The notes beneath the pieces were generated by a model. It was not told the origin of the DNA and made no database searches. It worked only from the letters and a program-made list of their open reading frames with translations. Made by a program: the position numbers and the translations under genes. Positions 52,796-62,544 of a stretch of DNA of 64,000 nt are shown here, piece by piece (position 1 is the first letter of the stretch; each line of letters opens with the position of its first letter). Source of the DNA: JAWXCF01 sp034440515. Its GTDB lineage: Bacteria > Bacteroidota > Bacteroidia > CAILMK01. Location of the stretch: assembly GCA_034440515.1 (NCBI GenBank), contig JAWXCF010000049.1, forward strand, positions 25,851 through 89,850. The letters run 5' to 3'.

Positions 52796-55498
52796 TTGAA
52801 GTCTATCACATCTGCTAAGCAGATCATTTTCCTTGCCTTATTATTGCTCTGCATCAGTGGTTGTAAATCATTAAACGATACAGGCGCGGGTCGATTTTAC
52901 CACAATCTAACATCTAGGTTTAATGGGTATTTTAATGCAAAAGAAAAAATGCGGGTTACAGAGTTGCGCATTTTCGACGAATATGTAGATAATTATAGTA
53001 ATATCCTTCCTATTTTCCCTACAACTGTAGAGGCTACTGCCAAAACATATCTAGGAGATATGGAGATAATTAGTCGCAAATGTGCCAAAGTCACTGCAAA
53101 ACATCCTAATAGTAAATGGATAGATGATTGCTATTTCTTGGTTGCCAAGACCTATTTTTATAAAAGGGATTACTTCTCTGCAATAGAGTCATTTAGTTAC
53201 ATAGCTGATAAATATTTTAAAGAATATTCAGGGCAGCAATCTATACTTTGGATAGCACGATCTTACGTAGAATTAAATAAACTAGACGAGGCCCAAATCC
53301 AATTAAATACTATACAAGAAAAGAAAAGCAAACTATCAGAACGTGATTGGTCCACATTCAAATTGATTAAGGCTCAATACTTAATAGCACGTGCTGATGC
53401 AAAAGACCATAAGGAAGCTATAAAGTTGATAACTGAAGCACTTCCCTATCACAAAACTAGAAGAGAAAAAAATCGACTTCATTTTATTATTGCACAGATA
53501 CAACAAAAACTGGGTCAAGATAAAAATGCTGTAAAAAACTTTCGCTATGTCATTAAACACAACCCGCCTTATGAATTGGCTTTTCAGGCTAAATTGGGTT
53601 TAGCAGAAACTGATGACAATGTAAAAGAGGTAAGAAAGTATTTAATTAAAATGACAAAGGATGAGAAGAATAAAACTTACTTCGACAAGATTTACTATGC
53701 CTTAGGTAAAAATGAGGAGAAATTTAAAAATTATCCTGCAGCCATTAAATTCTACAAATTGTCTATTCAATATGGCAATGATAATAGAGTTCAAAAGACC
53801 TTAGGATATAAGACTTTAGGTGATTTATATTTTAATCAAACCAATTATCCTGCTGCTAAAGCATACTATGATAGTACCAGTAAATTTATAGATAAGTCTT
53901 TCCCTAATGCAGATCTATTTAGACTGCAACAAGAGGTACTTAGCGAGTTGATAAAAAACTTATTATTAGTCAAGCAAAATGATAGCTTGATAAGAATAAG
54001 CCTACTAGATACAGCTGAGCAAAATAAATTTATTAGGAATCTAGCCAAAAAAGAACTTGACGAAGCAAAAAGAATACAAGAAGCAAAAAACAAAAACGAA
54101 GAGTATTCTAGTGCCAATCAAAATCAATTCATTGCGCCAAACTTAGAGGCAGATGCTAGCAATGGAATGAAATATTTCTATAATCCATCGGCACTTAAAC
54201 AAGGTCAAATAATTTTTAGAAATAAATGGGGAGATAGAGATAATGTTGACAACTGGAGGACTGAACGAGCAGCTAAAGTAAAAAAAGAAGTAATTGATTC
54301 AGCTGGAAACCCAAATAGATCAGCACAAAATAATAGACAAGTTTTACCAACATCGCTAGAGAAATATTATGAGTATTTACCTAAAAATAATAGTCAAAGA
54401 AATCTGATGTTAAGAGAAGTAGATAATGCCCTTTACACCATGGGAAACATATACTTTACTAGGTTGAAAGATTTTGATAAAGCTTCTGAAAGTTTTAAAT
54501 CTTCTTTAGCCAGGTTTCCTGATGGAGGAAATGCTGCTGCCTCAGCTTATAATCTATACTTGATTAACTTACAAAAAGGAGATAGTACTCAAGCTAAATT
54601 TTATAAACAGTTGGTATTAGCTAATTATGCAGGCTCTACTTATGCAGACCTAATTTTAAATCCTAATAAAACCGTAAGTTTAAACATTAAGGACAACGGA
54701 AAAATATCCGAATTAGAAGAATTGTATGCTGAGGCCTATCAAGCTAGTATAGCGAAAGATTGTAAAAAAATTGAAGCACTAGAATCAGAGGCTAACCAAA
54801 AATTTAAAAATAACTATTTAAGACCTAAGCTAAAATATCTAAAATATTTATGCCTATATAAGAATGATAATAGCTACAAAATAATAGATAGCTTGAGGTC
54901 ATTCAGTGAAAACTATCCAACTGACCCATTAGCAGCACAAGCTGTACAATTAATTGATTACTTGAATAAATTGCCTAAGAAAGATAGCAGTTTGACCAAA
55001 AAACCAGAAAATAACCAGCCTCAAAACCCTGATGACCAGTTGACTCAAAAACTTGACAATAGAAAAGACTCTGCTGTAAAATATGACCAAGTAAATAAAC
55101 CAAAGGAATTACCAAAACAGCCTGCAGTCATTACCTATGTAGATAATCCAGATGATGCCTATTATTTTGTATTAATAGTCTCATCCTCTGTAAATAGTGC
55201 CATACCTAGGACAGAGTTATCTAACTACAATAACGAAAACTTAGCAGAGATGAATTTGCAGGTTTCGGGATCGCTACTTGACGAAAAAAATCAACTGATA
55301 TATGTAACTGGCTTTGCAAATGAAAAAGAAGCGTTTGCTTATCACCAAACACTATCTAAAAGACCTGGTTTCTATGAGAATATGTCATTAGGTGAATATA
55401 GAGATGTTATAATATCAGTAAAAAACTTTTCTTCATTCTATAAAAATAAAGACGTCGATGGATATACACAGTATTTTCGAACTAAGTTTTTAAAATGA
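52796..55498 (+). CDS. sprE: type IX secretion system lipoprotein SprE/PorW family
   Basis: 900-residue lipoprotein. The signal peptide ends in the lipobox SGC at Cys 23. Right after come the SprE/PorW-like residues FYHNLTSRFNGYFNAKEKM (positions 32-50) and a series of TPR repeats (about 100-400 and 540-720). A Pro/Gln/Lys-rich linker (about 735-780) leads to a conserved C-terminal domain. SprE/PorW is needed for type IX secretion and gliding in relatives. The start is TTG: an in-frame TAA lies two codons upstream. The stop overlaps the PBP gene (ATGA), so the two are translationally coupled. Confidence 0.85.
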   Translation: MKSITSAKQIIFLALLLLCISGCKSLNDTGAGRFYHNLTSRFNGYFNAKEKMRVTELRIFDEYVDNYSNILPIFPTTVEATAKTYLGDMEIISRKCAKVTAKHPNSKWIDDCYFLVAKTYFYKRDYFSAIESFSYIADKYFKEYSGQQSILWIARSYVELNKLDEAQIQLNTIQEKKSKLSERDWSTFKLIKAQYLIARADAKDHKEAIKLITEALPYHKTRREKNRLHFIIAQIQQKLGQDKNAVKNFRYVIKHNPPYELAFQAKLGLAETDDNVKEVRKYLIKMTKDEKNKTYFDKIYYALGKNEEKFKNYPAAIKFYKLSIQYGNDNRVQKTLGYKTLGDLYFNQTNYPAAKAYYDSTSKFIDKSFPNADLFRLQQEVLSELIKNLLLVKQNDSLIRISLLDTAEQNKFIRNLAKKELDEAKRIQEAKNKNEEYSSANQNQFIAPNLEADASNGMKYFYNPSALKQGQIIFRNKWGDRDNVDNWRTERAAKVKKEVIDSAGNPNRSAQNNRQVLPTSLEKYYEYLPKNNSQRNLMLREVDNALYTMGNIYFTRLKDFDKASESFKSSLARFPDGGNAAASAYNLYLINLQKGDSTQAKFYKQLVLANYAGSTYADLILNPNKTVSLNIKDNGKISELEELYAEAYQASIAKDCKKIEALESEANQKFKNNYLRPKLKYLKYLCLYKNDNSYKIIDSLRSFSENYPTDPLAAQAVQLIDYLNKLPKKDSSLTKKPENNQPQNPDDQLTQKLDNRKDSAVKYDQVNKPKELPKQPAVITYVDNPDDAYYFVLIVSSSVNSAIPRTELSNYNNENLAEMNLQVSGSLLDEKNQLIYVTGFANEKEAFAYHQTLSKRPGFYENMSLGEYRDVIISVKNFSSFYKNKDVDGYTQYFRTKFLK

Positions 55499-57771
55499 TG
55501 ACTACAAATAATTTTAATAATACTAATGGTTCTAAATCGGGTAAGTTTAGATTTAAATTTATAAAGCAAATTTGGATAGTTGGGGGTGTATTGTTATTAA
55601 TTCCTGTTATCATTTTTACCTTGATATCGTTTGAATTAATGGGCGAACTACCTAATACAAGAAAACTAGAGAATCCAAAGTTGCCATTGGCAACACAGAT
55701 ATTCTCTGCTGATGGCGTAATGATAGGTAAATATTATTTATCTAATAGAGAACCAATAAATTACTATGGACTTTGTCCATCACTTAAAGATGCACTGATA
55801 GCCACAGAAGACACCAGATTTTTTAATCACACAGGTATAGACTTTAGTCGCACACTAACTATAATACCATATAACTTAATTGGTAAGCGTCAGGGCGCTA
55901 GTACTATAACTCAACAACTAGCTAAGAACTTATTCCCTAGGCATAAATCTGGAACTCTAAGTTTATATGTAAGAAAATTGCAGGAGTGGGTAATGGCCGT
56001 AAAACTTGAAAGGTTATATACTAAAGAGGAATTAATATCAATGTATTTAAATACGGTGCCATTTGGAAATAATGCAGTAGGTATTAAAAGTGCCGCCTAT
56101 ACATATTTTAAGAAATTACCTGCGAATCTTAGTCCTAATGAGTCAGCATTTTTAATTGGTTTATTGCAAGCTCCTAGTAGATATAATCCTAAAAATCACC
56201 CAGAAGCCGCTAAAAAAAGAAGAAACATTGTACTAAGCCAAATGGAAAAGTACGGGTACATAACTGAAATAGAAAAGGTAAAATATCAAAAATCAGATTT
56301 GAATGTAGGTGAAATACAAATGCTAGACCACGTTACAGGAATTGCAACGTATTTCAGAGAGTACTTAAGGCAATTTCTAAATGATTGGGCAAAAGACAAT
56401 AACGTTGATCTTTACACAGATGGACTTAAAATATATACTACTATTGACAGCCGTATGCAAAAATATGCTGAGGAAGCAGTTGCAGAACATATGAGAATAA
56501 AGCAGGCTGCATTCTACAAACAATTTAGTAGTAGCAAGACTAAACCTTGGTCTGAAGCACCAGACATTTTAGATAGAACAAAGAAAAGATCAGAATTATA
56601 TAAAGAATTATATAAAGAATATAAGGATGCAGGTAAAGAAGAAGCTGACATACAGAAAGAAATAAATGTTGTGTTTAACAGACCACATAAAATGAATGTG
56701 TATCAATACAATTCATCTAAAGGAAAAGACACAATTATGTCACTAATGGACAGCATTAAATATTATAAATATTTTTTACAACCAGGATTCATATCTGTAG
56801 AGCCTACAACCGGTAACATTAAAACTTGGGTAGGTGGGCTTGATTTAAAATATTTCCAATATGACCATTGCGATCCTAAAGCAACTAGACAAGTAGGTTC
56901 TACATTTAAACCTTTTGTATATACAGCCGCAATTCAAAATGGAATTAGCCCTTGTCAGACTTATCCAAACACAACAGTGGTTTTTGAAAACTATGATAAT
57001 TGGGCGCCGAAAAATAGTGATAATGTGGGTGAGGGTCAAATGATGACCTTGTTTAGAGCTATAGCTGGATCTGTAAATAAAATTACAGCTAGGTTAATAA
57101 AAGAAATAGGGGTAAAGCCAGTTATCGAGATTGCAAAGCAATTTGGTATTACTGCCAAACTTGATCCTTATCCGTCACTTTGCCTAGGTGTTGCAGATAT
57201 ATCGCTGTTTGAGATGGTAGGTGCATACAATACATTTAACAATGGTGGTACCTACATTAAACCGCAATTCATTACAGAGATTAGAGATAAGAACAATACT
57301 ATAAAGCAAAGATTTACTGTAGAGCAACACACCGTGCTAGACTCTGGCACCAATTACGTAATGCTTAACTTGTTACAAGGCGTATTAAACTGTCGATTAT
57401 ATGGTACTGCTTGTAGAATGCGTTATAAATATCACGTAATGAACCCAATGGCAGGTAAAACTGGGACAACTCAGAATCAAGCCGATGGATGGTTTATGGG
57501 CTTAATTCCACAATTAACTGGGGGAATATGGGTTGGATGTGAAGACCCTGCAGTGCACTTTACCAGTATAAATGAAGGTCAAGGTGCCGAAATGGCAATG
57601 CCAGTATGGTCGTACTTTGTAAAAAAATTGTATGCAGACAAGAGTTTAAGTTTTGACCCTACTCGTGATTGGATAAAACCAAATAATATGTCAATTGAGA
57701 TTAATTGTCAAAAATATGACGACCTAGATAAACCAATGGATGTAAATTTAGATGTACAAACTGACCTGTAG
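55495..57771 (+). CDS. class A penicillin-binding protein (PBP1A type)
   Basis: Bifunctional peptidoglycan synthase, 758 residues. One N-terminal membrane helix (about 25-45), a glycosyltransferase domain with catalytic Glu 105 in ATEDTRFFNHTG and RQGASTITQQLAKNL, then a transpeptidase domain with SxxK at S469 (STFK), AGSVNK, and KTGT at 655-658. It polymerises and cross-links glycan strands in the periplasm. The 4-base overlap with sprE links cell-wall synthesis with the secretion lipoprotein at the level of expression. Confidence 0.95.
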   Translation: MMTTNNFNNTNGSKSGKFRFKFIKQIWIVGGVLLLIPVIIFTLISFELMGELPNTRKLENPKLPLATQIFSADGVMIGKYYLSNREPINYYGLCPSLKDALIATEDTRFFNHTGIDFSRTLTIIPYNLIGKRQGASTITQQLAKNLFPRHKSGTLSLYVRKLQEWVMAVKLERLYTKEELISMYLNTVPFGNNAVGIKSAAYTYFKKLPANLSPNESAFLIGLLQAPSRYNPKNHPEAAKKRRNIVLSQMEKYGYITEIEKVKYQKSDLNVGEIQMLDHVTGIATYFREYLRQFLNDWAKDNNVDLYTDGLKIYTTIDSRMQKYAEEAVAEHMRIKQAAFYKQFSSSKTKPWSEAPDILDRTKKRSELYKELYKEYKDAGKEEADIQKEINVVFNRPHKMNVYQYNSSKGKDTIMSLMDSIKYYKYFLQPGFISVEPTTGNIKTWVGGLDLKYFQYDHCDPKATRQVGSTFKPFVYTAAIQNGISPCQTYPNTTVVFENYDNWAPKNSDNVGEGQMMTLFRAIAGSVNKITARLIKEIGVKPVIEIAKQFGITAKLDPYPSLCLGVADISLFEMVGAYNTFNNGGTYIKPQFITEIRDKNNTIKQRFTVEQHTVLDSGTNYVMLNLLQGVLNCRLYGTACRMRYKYHVMNPMAGKTGTTQNQADGWFMGLIPQLTGGIWVGCEDPAVHFTSINEGQGAEMAMPVWSYFVKKLYADKSLSFDPTRDWIKPNNMSIEINCQKYDDLDKPMDVNLDVQTDL

Positions 57772-57827
57772 CTAAACAGAATAAGGCCTATAATCATTGT
57801 ACAAAAAAGTAGAACTAAAATATTGGA

Positions 57828-59657
57828 ATGGATGAACGCGCAGAAAAGCTAAAAGAGCAAATTAGAAATTTACCCTTAAACCCTGGCGTTTATAGATTTA
57901 TAGATGTTGACGAAAAGATACTATATATTGGCAAAGCCAAAAGTTTAAGAAAACGAGTTGCCAGTTATTTTGTCAATAAAAACGATTTAAGCTATCGCAT
58001 TCGGGTGATGGTAAGCAAAATAAGGCAGATAGAATACACCATAGTAAATACCGAGTATGATGCGTTATTGTTAGAAAATAGCTTAATTAAGAAATTTCAA
58101 CCAAGGTATAATGTAAATCTAAGAGATGATAAGACCTACCCTTTCATCGTAATTAAAAACGAACCCTACCCTAGAGTATTTCCAACTAGAAAACGTATAG
58201 ATGACGGCTCAGAATACTATGGACCATATGCTAATGTAGGTAGTATGAGAATGGTTCTAGAATTGGTAAAGAAACTATTCCCTACTAGAAGTTGTAAATT
58301 GGCACTAAACGAACCTAATATTGCAGCCGGGAAATTTAAAGTTTGCTTAGAGTATCACATTAAGTTATGTAAAGGACCCTGTGAGGGATTGCAAAGCCTT
58401 AAAGATTATGAGATTAATCTGAATCAAATAAGGAATGTGCTTAAAGGAAATCTAAAAGATGTAGAAGTTCATTTCAAAAACTGCATTAAAGAATTAGCAG
58501 AATTATTTGACTTTGAAAATGCTCAGTTATACAAGGAAAAACTAGAAATATTAGGTAAATTCCAAGCTAAATCTACGGTAGTAAATCCTTTGATAGATCA
58601 AGTAGATACTTTCAGTATGTATTCTAATGAATCTTTTGCGTTCGTTAATTATATGCGAATTAAAAATGGAGCTATTATTACAACTGACACAGTAGAATTT
58701 CGCAAGAAAATAGGTGAAAGTAATGAGGATATAATACAGCTGGCCATAGTAAGCTTTAGAGAAAAATATGAGAGTAATAGTCGTGAAGTATTACTACCTT
58801 TCCCAATTCCGATAGAGATACCAAACATTAGAATTACAGTTCCGAAACTGGGTGATAAACGTAAATTAATTGAGTTAAGTCTGAAAAATGCGTTTCAATA
58901 TTTTCAAGATAAACTTAAGTCGAATGAACTAAATAAAGACCGTCGTAAAAACATTGAGCTTCTGACGCTGGTAAAAAATGACCTAAATCTCGTTGAAATT
59001 CCTTATCATATAGAGTGTTTTGACAACAGTAATTTTCAAGGCAGTTTTCCTATTTCGGCAATAGTAGTCTTTAAAAATGGCGTACCAAGCAAGAAAGATT
59101 ACCGGTTCTTTAATGTCAAAACTATAGAAGGTCCCGATGATTTTGGTACTATGACAGAGGCCGTAACCAGAAGGTACTCCAGAATGTTAAATGAGCAAAC
59201 CCCCCTACCACAATTAATAATAATAGACGGAGGTAAAGGTCAACTAAGTGCAGCAGTTACAGGTCTGAAAAATGTAGGTGTATTTGGGCAAGTAGAAATA
59301 ATTAGCATAGCAAAAAGATTAGAGGAAATATACAAACCTGGTGACCCATACCCTATGTTGATAAGTAAAAAAAGTAGAACACTAAAACTGATACAAAGTG
59401 CCAGAGATGAAGCACATAGATTTGGGATTACAGCCCATAGAAAAAAAAGAAACAAGGTAAACCTGCACAGTGGATTAGAAGATATTCACGGTATTGGAGA
59501 GGAAACAACCAGAAAGTTATTAGCAGAATTTAAGTCTATTAAAAAACTAAAAGAAGCAACTGAAGGTGAAATAGCTAGTGTGGTGGGAAAAGCAAAGGCT
59601 AAGATAGTGATGCAATCGCTACACGAGAATAAAATTACGCCACCAGATATTTCTTAA
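57828..59657 (+). CDS. uvrC: excinuclease ABC subunit C
   Basis: Nucleotide excision repair nuclease that cuts on both sides of lesions with UvrB. 609 residues. N-terminal GIY-YIG domain (NPGVYRFIDVDEKILYIGKAKSL, within residues 17-41), Cys-containing UvrC linker (CKGPCEG), UVR motif (near 200), RNase H-like endonuclease with CFDNSNFQGS and IIIDGGKGQL, and a C-terminal HhH pair with HGIGEETTRKLL. Its 3' end overlaps that of the convergent NFACT gene by 23 bases. Confidence 0.97.
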   Translation: MDERAEKLKEQIRNLPLNPGVYRFIDVDEKILYIGKAKSLRKRVASYFVNKNDLSYRIRVMVSKIRQIEYTIVNTEYDALLLENSLIKKFQPRYNVNLRDDKTYPFIVIKNEPYPRVFPTRKRIDDGSEYYGPYANVGSMRMVLELVKKLFPTRSCKLALNEPNIAAGKFKVCLEYHIKLCKGPCEGLQSLKDYEINLNQIRNVLKGNLKDVEVHFKNCIKELAELFDFENAQLYKEKLEILGKFQAKSTVVNPLIDQVDTFSMYSNESFAFVNYMRIKNGAIITTDTVEFRKKIGESNEDIIQLAIVSFREKYESNSREVLLPFPIPIEIPNIRITVPKLGDKRKLIELSLKNAFQYFQDKLKSNELNKDRRKNIELLTLVKNDLNLVEIPYHIECFDNSNFQGSFPISAIVVFKNGVPSKKDYRFFNVKTIEGPDDFGTMTEAVTRRYSRMLNEQTPLPQLIIIDGGKGQLSAAVTGLKNVGVFGQVEIISIAKRLEEIYKPGDPYPMLISKKSRTLKLIQSARDEAHRFGITAHRKKRNKVNLHSGLEDIHGIGEETTRKLLAEFKSIKKLKEATEGEIASVVGKAKAKIVMQSLHENKITPPDIS

Positions 59658-61062
59658 TTTCCTCTTTATTTGCTGGACCAATAAGTACAGTGCTTTCTTT
59701 AGAAACTATCACTTGCCCTGGTTTTGCGCCCTTAGGTTTCCGTACATATTTTAAAGCTGTATAACTAACAGGTGCTAATGATGCATTTACATTTTTACTC
59801 TTTAGCAATACAATTGATGCTACAAATTCTATTAACTCTTTAGGATAGTTCTGTTGTTGTTTATTAGAAATAATGGCGTGAGAACCTGCTACATCTTTTG
59901 CGTGAAACCAAAGGTCATCTTTTTTACTTAATCGCCTAATATCATCATTCCCTTCAGCATTTTTTCCAACTTTTATTTTGAAATTCATAAATAGATATTC
60001 GTCGTATTTCTTGAATGAATCTTCAGCTTCCTTTTCAGTCCGATTGGTAATTCTTTTCAGGTTTTTTAATTGGAATTCGTTCACATAATGCTGAATTTTC
60101 TGTTCTAATTGTTTCTCTCTTATTTGGTTTTGCGCTAATTGTATTCGTTTAAAATCTAATTCTTTAGCATAATTTTTTGCCTTTTTGTACAAAGTTCCAG
60201 CATAGTCTTGAGGATTTAGTTTTTTCTTTATCTCTATGTTTATTATGTCACTTGTATAAATGTCAATTGCATTTTCGATTATTTGATTCATCATTGGCAT
60301 ATGCAGATTGGCCATTATGTTATCTGCTAGTCGAGTATATTTATCAGCTTGATTAAATTCATTCAGTGAGGCTAGGTTGCTTCTTATTTTCTTTTGCAAA
60401 CTGTTATATTCTAGTTGCATTGGCTCTAGCAGCTCTACTCTTAATTCATTTACATTTTTGCATTTGTAGTAAGAGAATGCATACTCTATCATAATATCTA
60501 TAATAGATTTATCAACAACAACATTAAGCTTATCTTCAATTATTTTAGGCCACTTAACCAACACTTTACCTTGCATTTCTTCACCCAAAACGATTGTGTA
60601 ATGGGACTTTATATAAAGTGAGGGAAGTGCAGGTTCCAGTTTTAATCGGGTTGAATCTTGATCAGCTTTTATAGTTTTCTTAGCAATAAATATATTATGA
60701 GACACTTGGTCTAAAATAATAAGATTTCCATTTTTCCCAAATAATTTAATTAAGATAATGTGCTTAGTTGTTTTAATGACTGCAATCCGATCATTATCAA
60801 CCAAGTAAAAGTTCATTAGCTTTTCATCAAGCTGTAAAATGGTTCTGGTGTAGTCTGTATTAAAATCATTACTCACCCACAAAAATGATTTATGCTTTAA
60901 GTTTATCCATATATTTAATTCGTTGTCACAGCTAATTGAATATAGAAAGTTCTTGTGATAGTTAAGGCTAACTATAACATTACCAATAAATAGTGACCGA
61001 AGTTGGGATATTAAATCAAACAAGAAAGTTTGAGAATTGACCAAATCTTTTTCTTCTTCCAT
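59635..61062 (-). CDS. rqcH: NFACT family protein, RqcH-like
   Basis: 475 residues. NFACT-N domain (about 1-180), helical coiled-coil middle (about 200-350), and NFACT-R (DUF814) domain with KDDLWFHAKDVAGSHAII near residue 395. In the N domain D91-R92 (VDNDRIAV) matches the DR pair needed by B. subtilis RqcH to recruit tRNA-Ala for tailing of stalled chains. So a ribosome quality control role is likely. Shorter than the usual 520-570, but domains look complete. The 3' end overlaps uvrC by 23 bases. Confidence 0.85.
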   Translation of the reverse strand: MEEEKDLVNSQTFLFDLISQLRSLFIGNVIVSLNYHKNFLYSISCDNELNIWINLKHKSFLWVSNDFNTDYTRTILQLDEKLMNFYLVDNDRIAVIKTTKHIILIKLFGKNGNLIILDQVSHNIFIAKKTIKADQDSTRLKLEPALPSLYIKSHYTIVLGEEMQGKVLVKWPKIIEDKLNVVVDKSIIDIMIEYAFSYYKCKNVNELRVELLEPMQLEYNSLQKKIRSNLASLNEFNQADKYTRLADNIMANLHMPMMNQIIENAIDIYTSDIINIEIKKKLNPQDYAGTLYKKAKNYAKELDFKRIQLAQNQIREKQLEQKIQHYVNEFQLKNLKRITNRTEKEAEDSFKKYDEYLFMNFKIKVGKNAEGNDDIRRLSKKDDLWFHAKDVAGSHAIISNKQQQNYPKELIEFVASIVLLKSKNVNASLAPVSYTALKYVRKPKGAKPGQVIVSKESTVLIGPANKEEIKKYLVA

Positions 61063-61064
61063 AA

Positions 61065-61835
61065 CTATAGGTCAATTGTTAGGCCATCAAATGCCAAATG
61101 CATTCCCTTTGGTAATTTAAGATCAACCTGAGAATGAAGTCCCAGTTGATGGCTGATGTGGGTAAAATAGGAATTCTCAGCACCTATTTTAGTTGCCATT
61201 TCTATAGCTTCCTCTAAATTAAAATGTGATAAATGAGGCTCTATTCTTAATGCATTTAATATTAGGACTTTTAATCCCTGCAATAATGCTAAAGCCTGAT
61301 CTGTAATATATTTACCGTCAGTAATATATGCGAAGTCCCCAATTCTAAATCCCAATATAGGTAACTTGTAGTGCATTACTGCAATTGGTGTTACTTCTAT
61401 TCCATCAACTATGATAGGGGTATTTTCTTGAATAGGTATTAGTTGTAGCCTTGGTATGCCGGGATAAGTTTTTTCTGTAAATATATACCCGTAACACATT
61501 TTAATATTATCACAAACTCGTTGTTGTGCATATACATTTAGTCCATCTTCATAATTATAACTGTACGCACGTACGTCATCTAAACCAGAGGTATGGTCCT
61601 TATGCTCGTGAGTAAAAAACAACGCACTAAGGCTATGTATATGTGGTTGTTGCAACATTTGACTTCTAAAGTCCGGTCCAGTATCAACTACCCAATTTAT
61701 ATTATTAGGGTGTTCTATTATTATGCTACTTCTATATCGTTTGTCGTGTGTATCAGCACTAGAACAGACATAGCAACTACAATTTAATTGTGGAATACCG
61801 TGAGATGTGCCAGAACCCAATACCCTAATCCTCAT
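61065..61835 (-). CDS. MBL-fold metal-dependent hydrolase (PhnP-like)
   Basis: 256 residues. N-terminal LGSGTSHGIPQLNC and a Cys-rich loop (CSCYVC) like the zinc-binding insert of PhnP, then the metal motif THEHKDHTSGLDD. Related proteins hydrolyse cyclic phosphodiesters. The substrate here is unknown, and there are no phn genes nearby. It lies 2 bases after the acyltransferase stop and 2 bases before the NFACT start, so the three form an operon. Confidence 0.88.
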   Translation of the reverse strand: MRIRVLGSGTSHGIPQLNCSCYVCSSADTHDKRYRSSIIIEHPNNINWVVDTGPDFRSQMLQQPHIHSLSALFFTHEHKDHTSGLDDVRAYSYNYEDGLNVYAQQRVCDNIKMCYGYIFTEKTYPGIPRLQLIPIQENTPIIVDGIEVTPIAVMHYKLPILGFRIGDFAYITDGKYITDQALALLQGLKVLILNALRIEPHLSHFNLEEAIEMATKIGAENSYFTHISHQLGLHSQVDLKLPKGMHLAFDGLTIDL

Positions 61836-61837
61836 AA

Positions 61838-62494
61838 CTATAATATATTCCTTATTTTAGCAGGTATTCCCATTACGGTATCACCTTCTTCAACGTCTTT
61901 ATTTACAACTGCACCTGCCCCAATTGTAGCATTATCAGCTATGTTTACTCCGTTTATAATGGCAGCTCCTGTACCGAGGAATACATTTTTGCCAATAGTC
62001 ACATTTCCGCTAATCATACAGCCAGGCATAATACTGGTATAATTTCCTATTTTCACATCGTGCCCTATGCTACATCCTTGATTTATCAATACGAAGTCAC
62101 CAATTGTAATGTCGCAAGTAAGCATATTTCCCTGTGTTATTATACTTCCTTTTCCAATTATGACATTTTGATATTCACTACTGAGTTCAAGAGTTGGATG
62201 AATAATTGTGGGAAAATTATATAAATCTAAGTTAAGGCTATTTAATACGTTAATTTTAGTTTTTGGCAAACCGAATGCAGGGATTAATGTTGTAATTTTA
62301 TGCTGTGGTATGCTGTTTATATTCCCAAGCAATGGAGCAGGCAATTTATTTGCGCTTATAGAAATACCATCATCATAAAATCCCCTTATTAAGATTGATT
62401 TTTTATGAGAATTGATAACTGATAATAATAGGAAAATCTCTCTGCCCAAGCCTCCAGCACCTAATATTGCAATGTCACTGCCTTGTGGTATCAT
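61838..62494 (-). CDS. PglD/NeuD-like sugar O- or N-acyltransferase
   Basis: 218 residues. N-terminal Rossmann part (IAILGAGGLGREIFLLL) binds the sugar nucleotide, and the C-terminal left-handed beta helix has hexapeptide repeats (IGKGSIITQG, IGDFVLINQG, IGKNVFLGTG, IADNATIGAG). It should transfer an acetyl group to a nucleotide sugar for glycan synthesis. No other sugar genes are near. First gene of an operon, 16 bases after a perfect -7 element. Confidence 0.9.
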   Translation of the reverse strand: MIPQGSDIAILGAGGLGREIFLLLSVINSHKKSILIRGFYDDGISISANKLPAPLLGNINSIPQHKITTLIPAFGLPKTKINVLNSLNLDLYNFPTIIHPTLELSSEYQNVIIGKGSIITQGNMLTCDITIGDFVLINQGCSIGHDVKIGNYTSIMPGCMISGNVTIGKNVFLGTGAAIINGVNIADNATIGAGAVVNKDVEEGDTVMGIPAKIRNIL

Positions 62495-62510
62495 AATTTC
62501 GCCGATAAGG

Positions 62511-62518
62511 CAAATATA
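62511..62518 (-). promoter_or_regulatory. promoter of the PglD-like operon, -7 element TATATTTG
   Basis: Perfect TAnnTTTG on the minus strand, 16 bases before the ATG. Only 50 bases separate this gene from the divergent ung. Confidence 0.6.
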
Positions 62519-62544
62519 AATAACCTAGTAAGTAAACTGATACA

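Noticed and set aside
56588..56630. Tandem 12-base repeat within the PBP gene
   Set aside because: Two near-identical units encode ELYKELYKEYK in a charged insert; in-frame, short and unlikely to be a switch.
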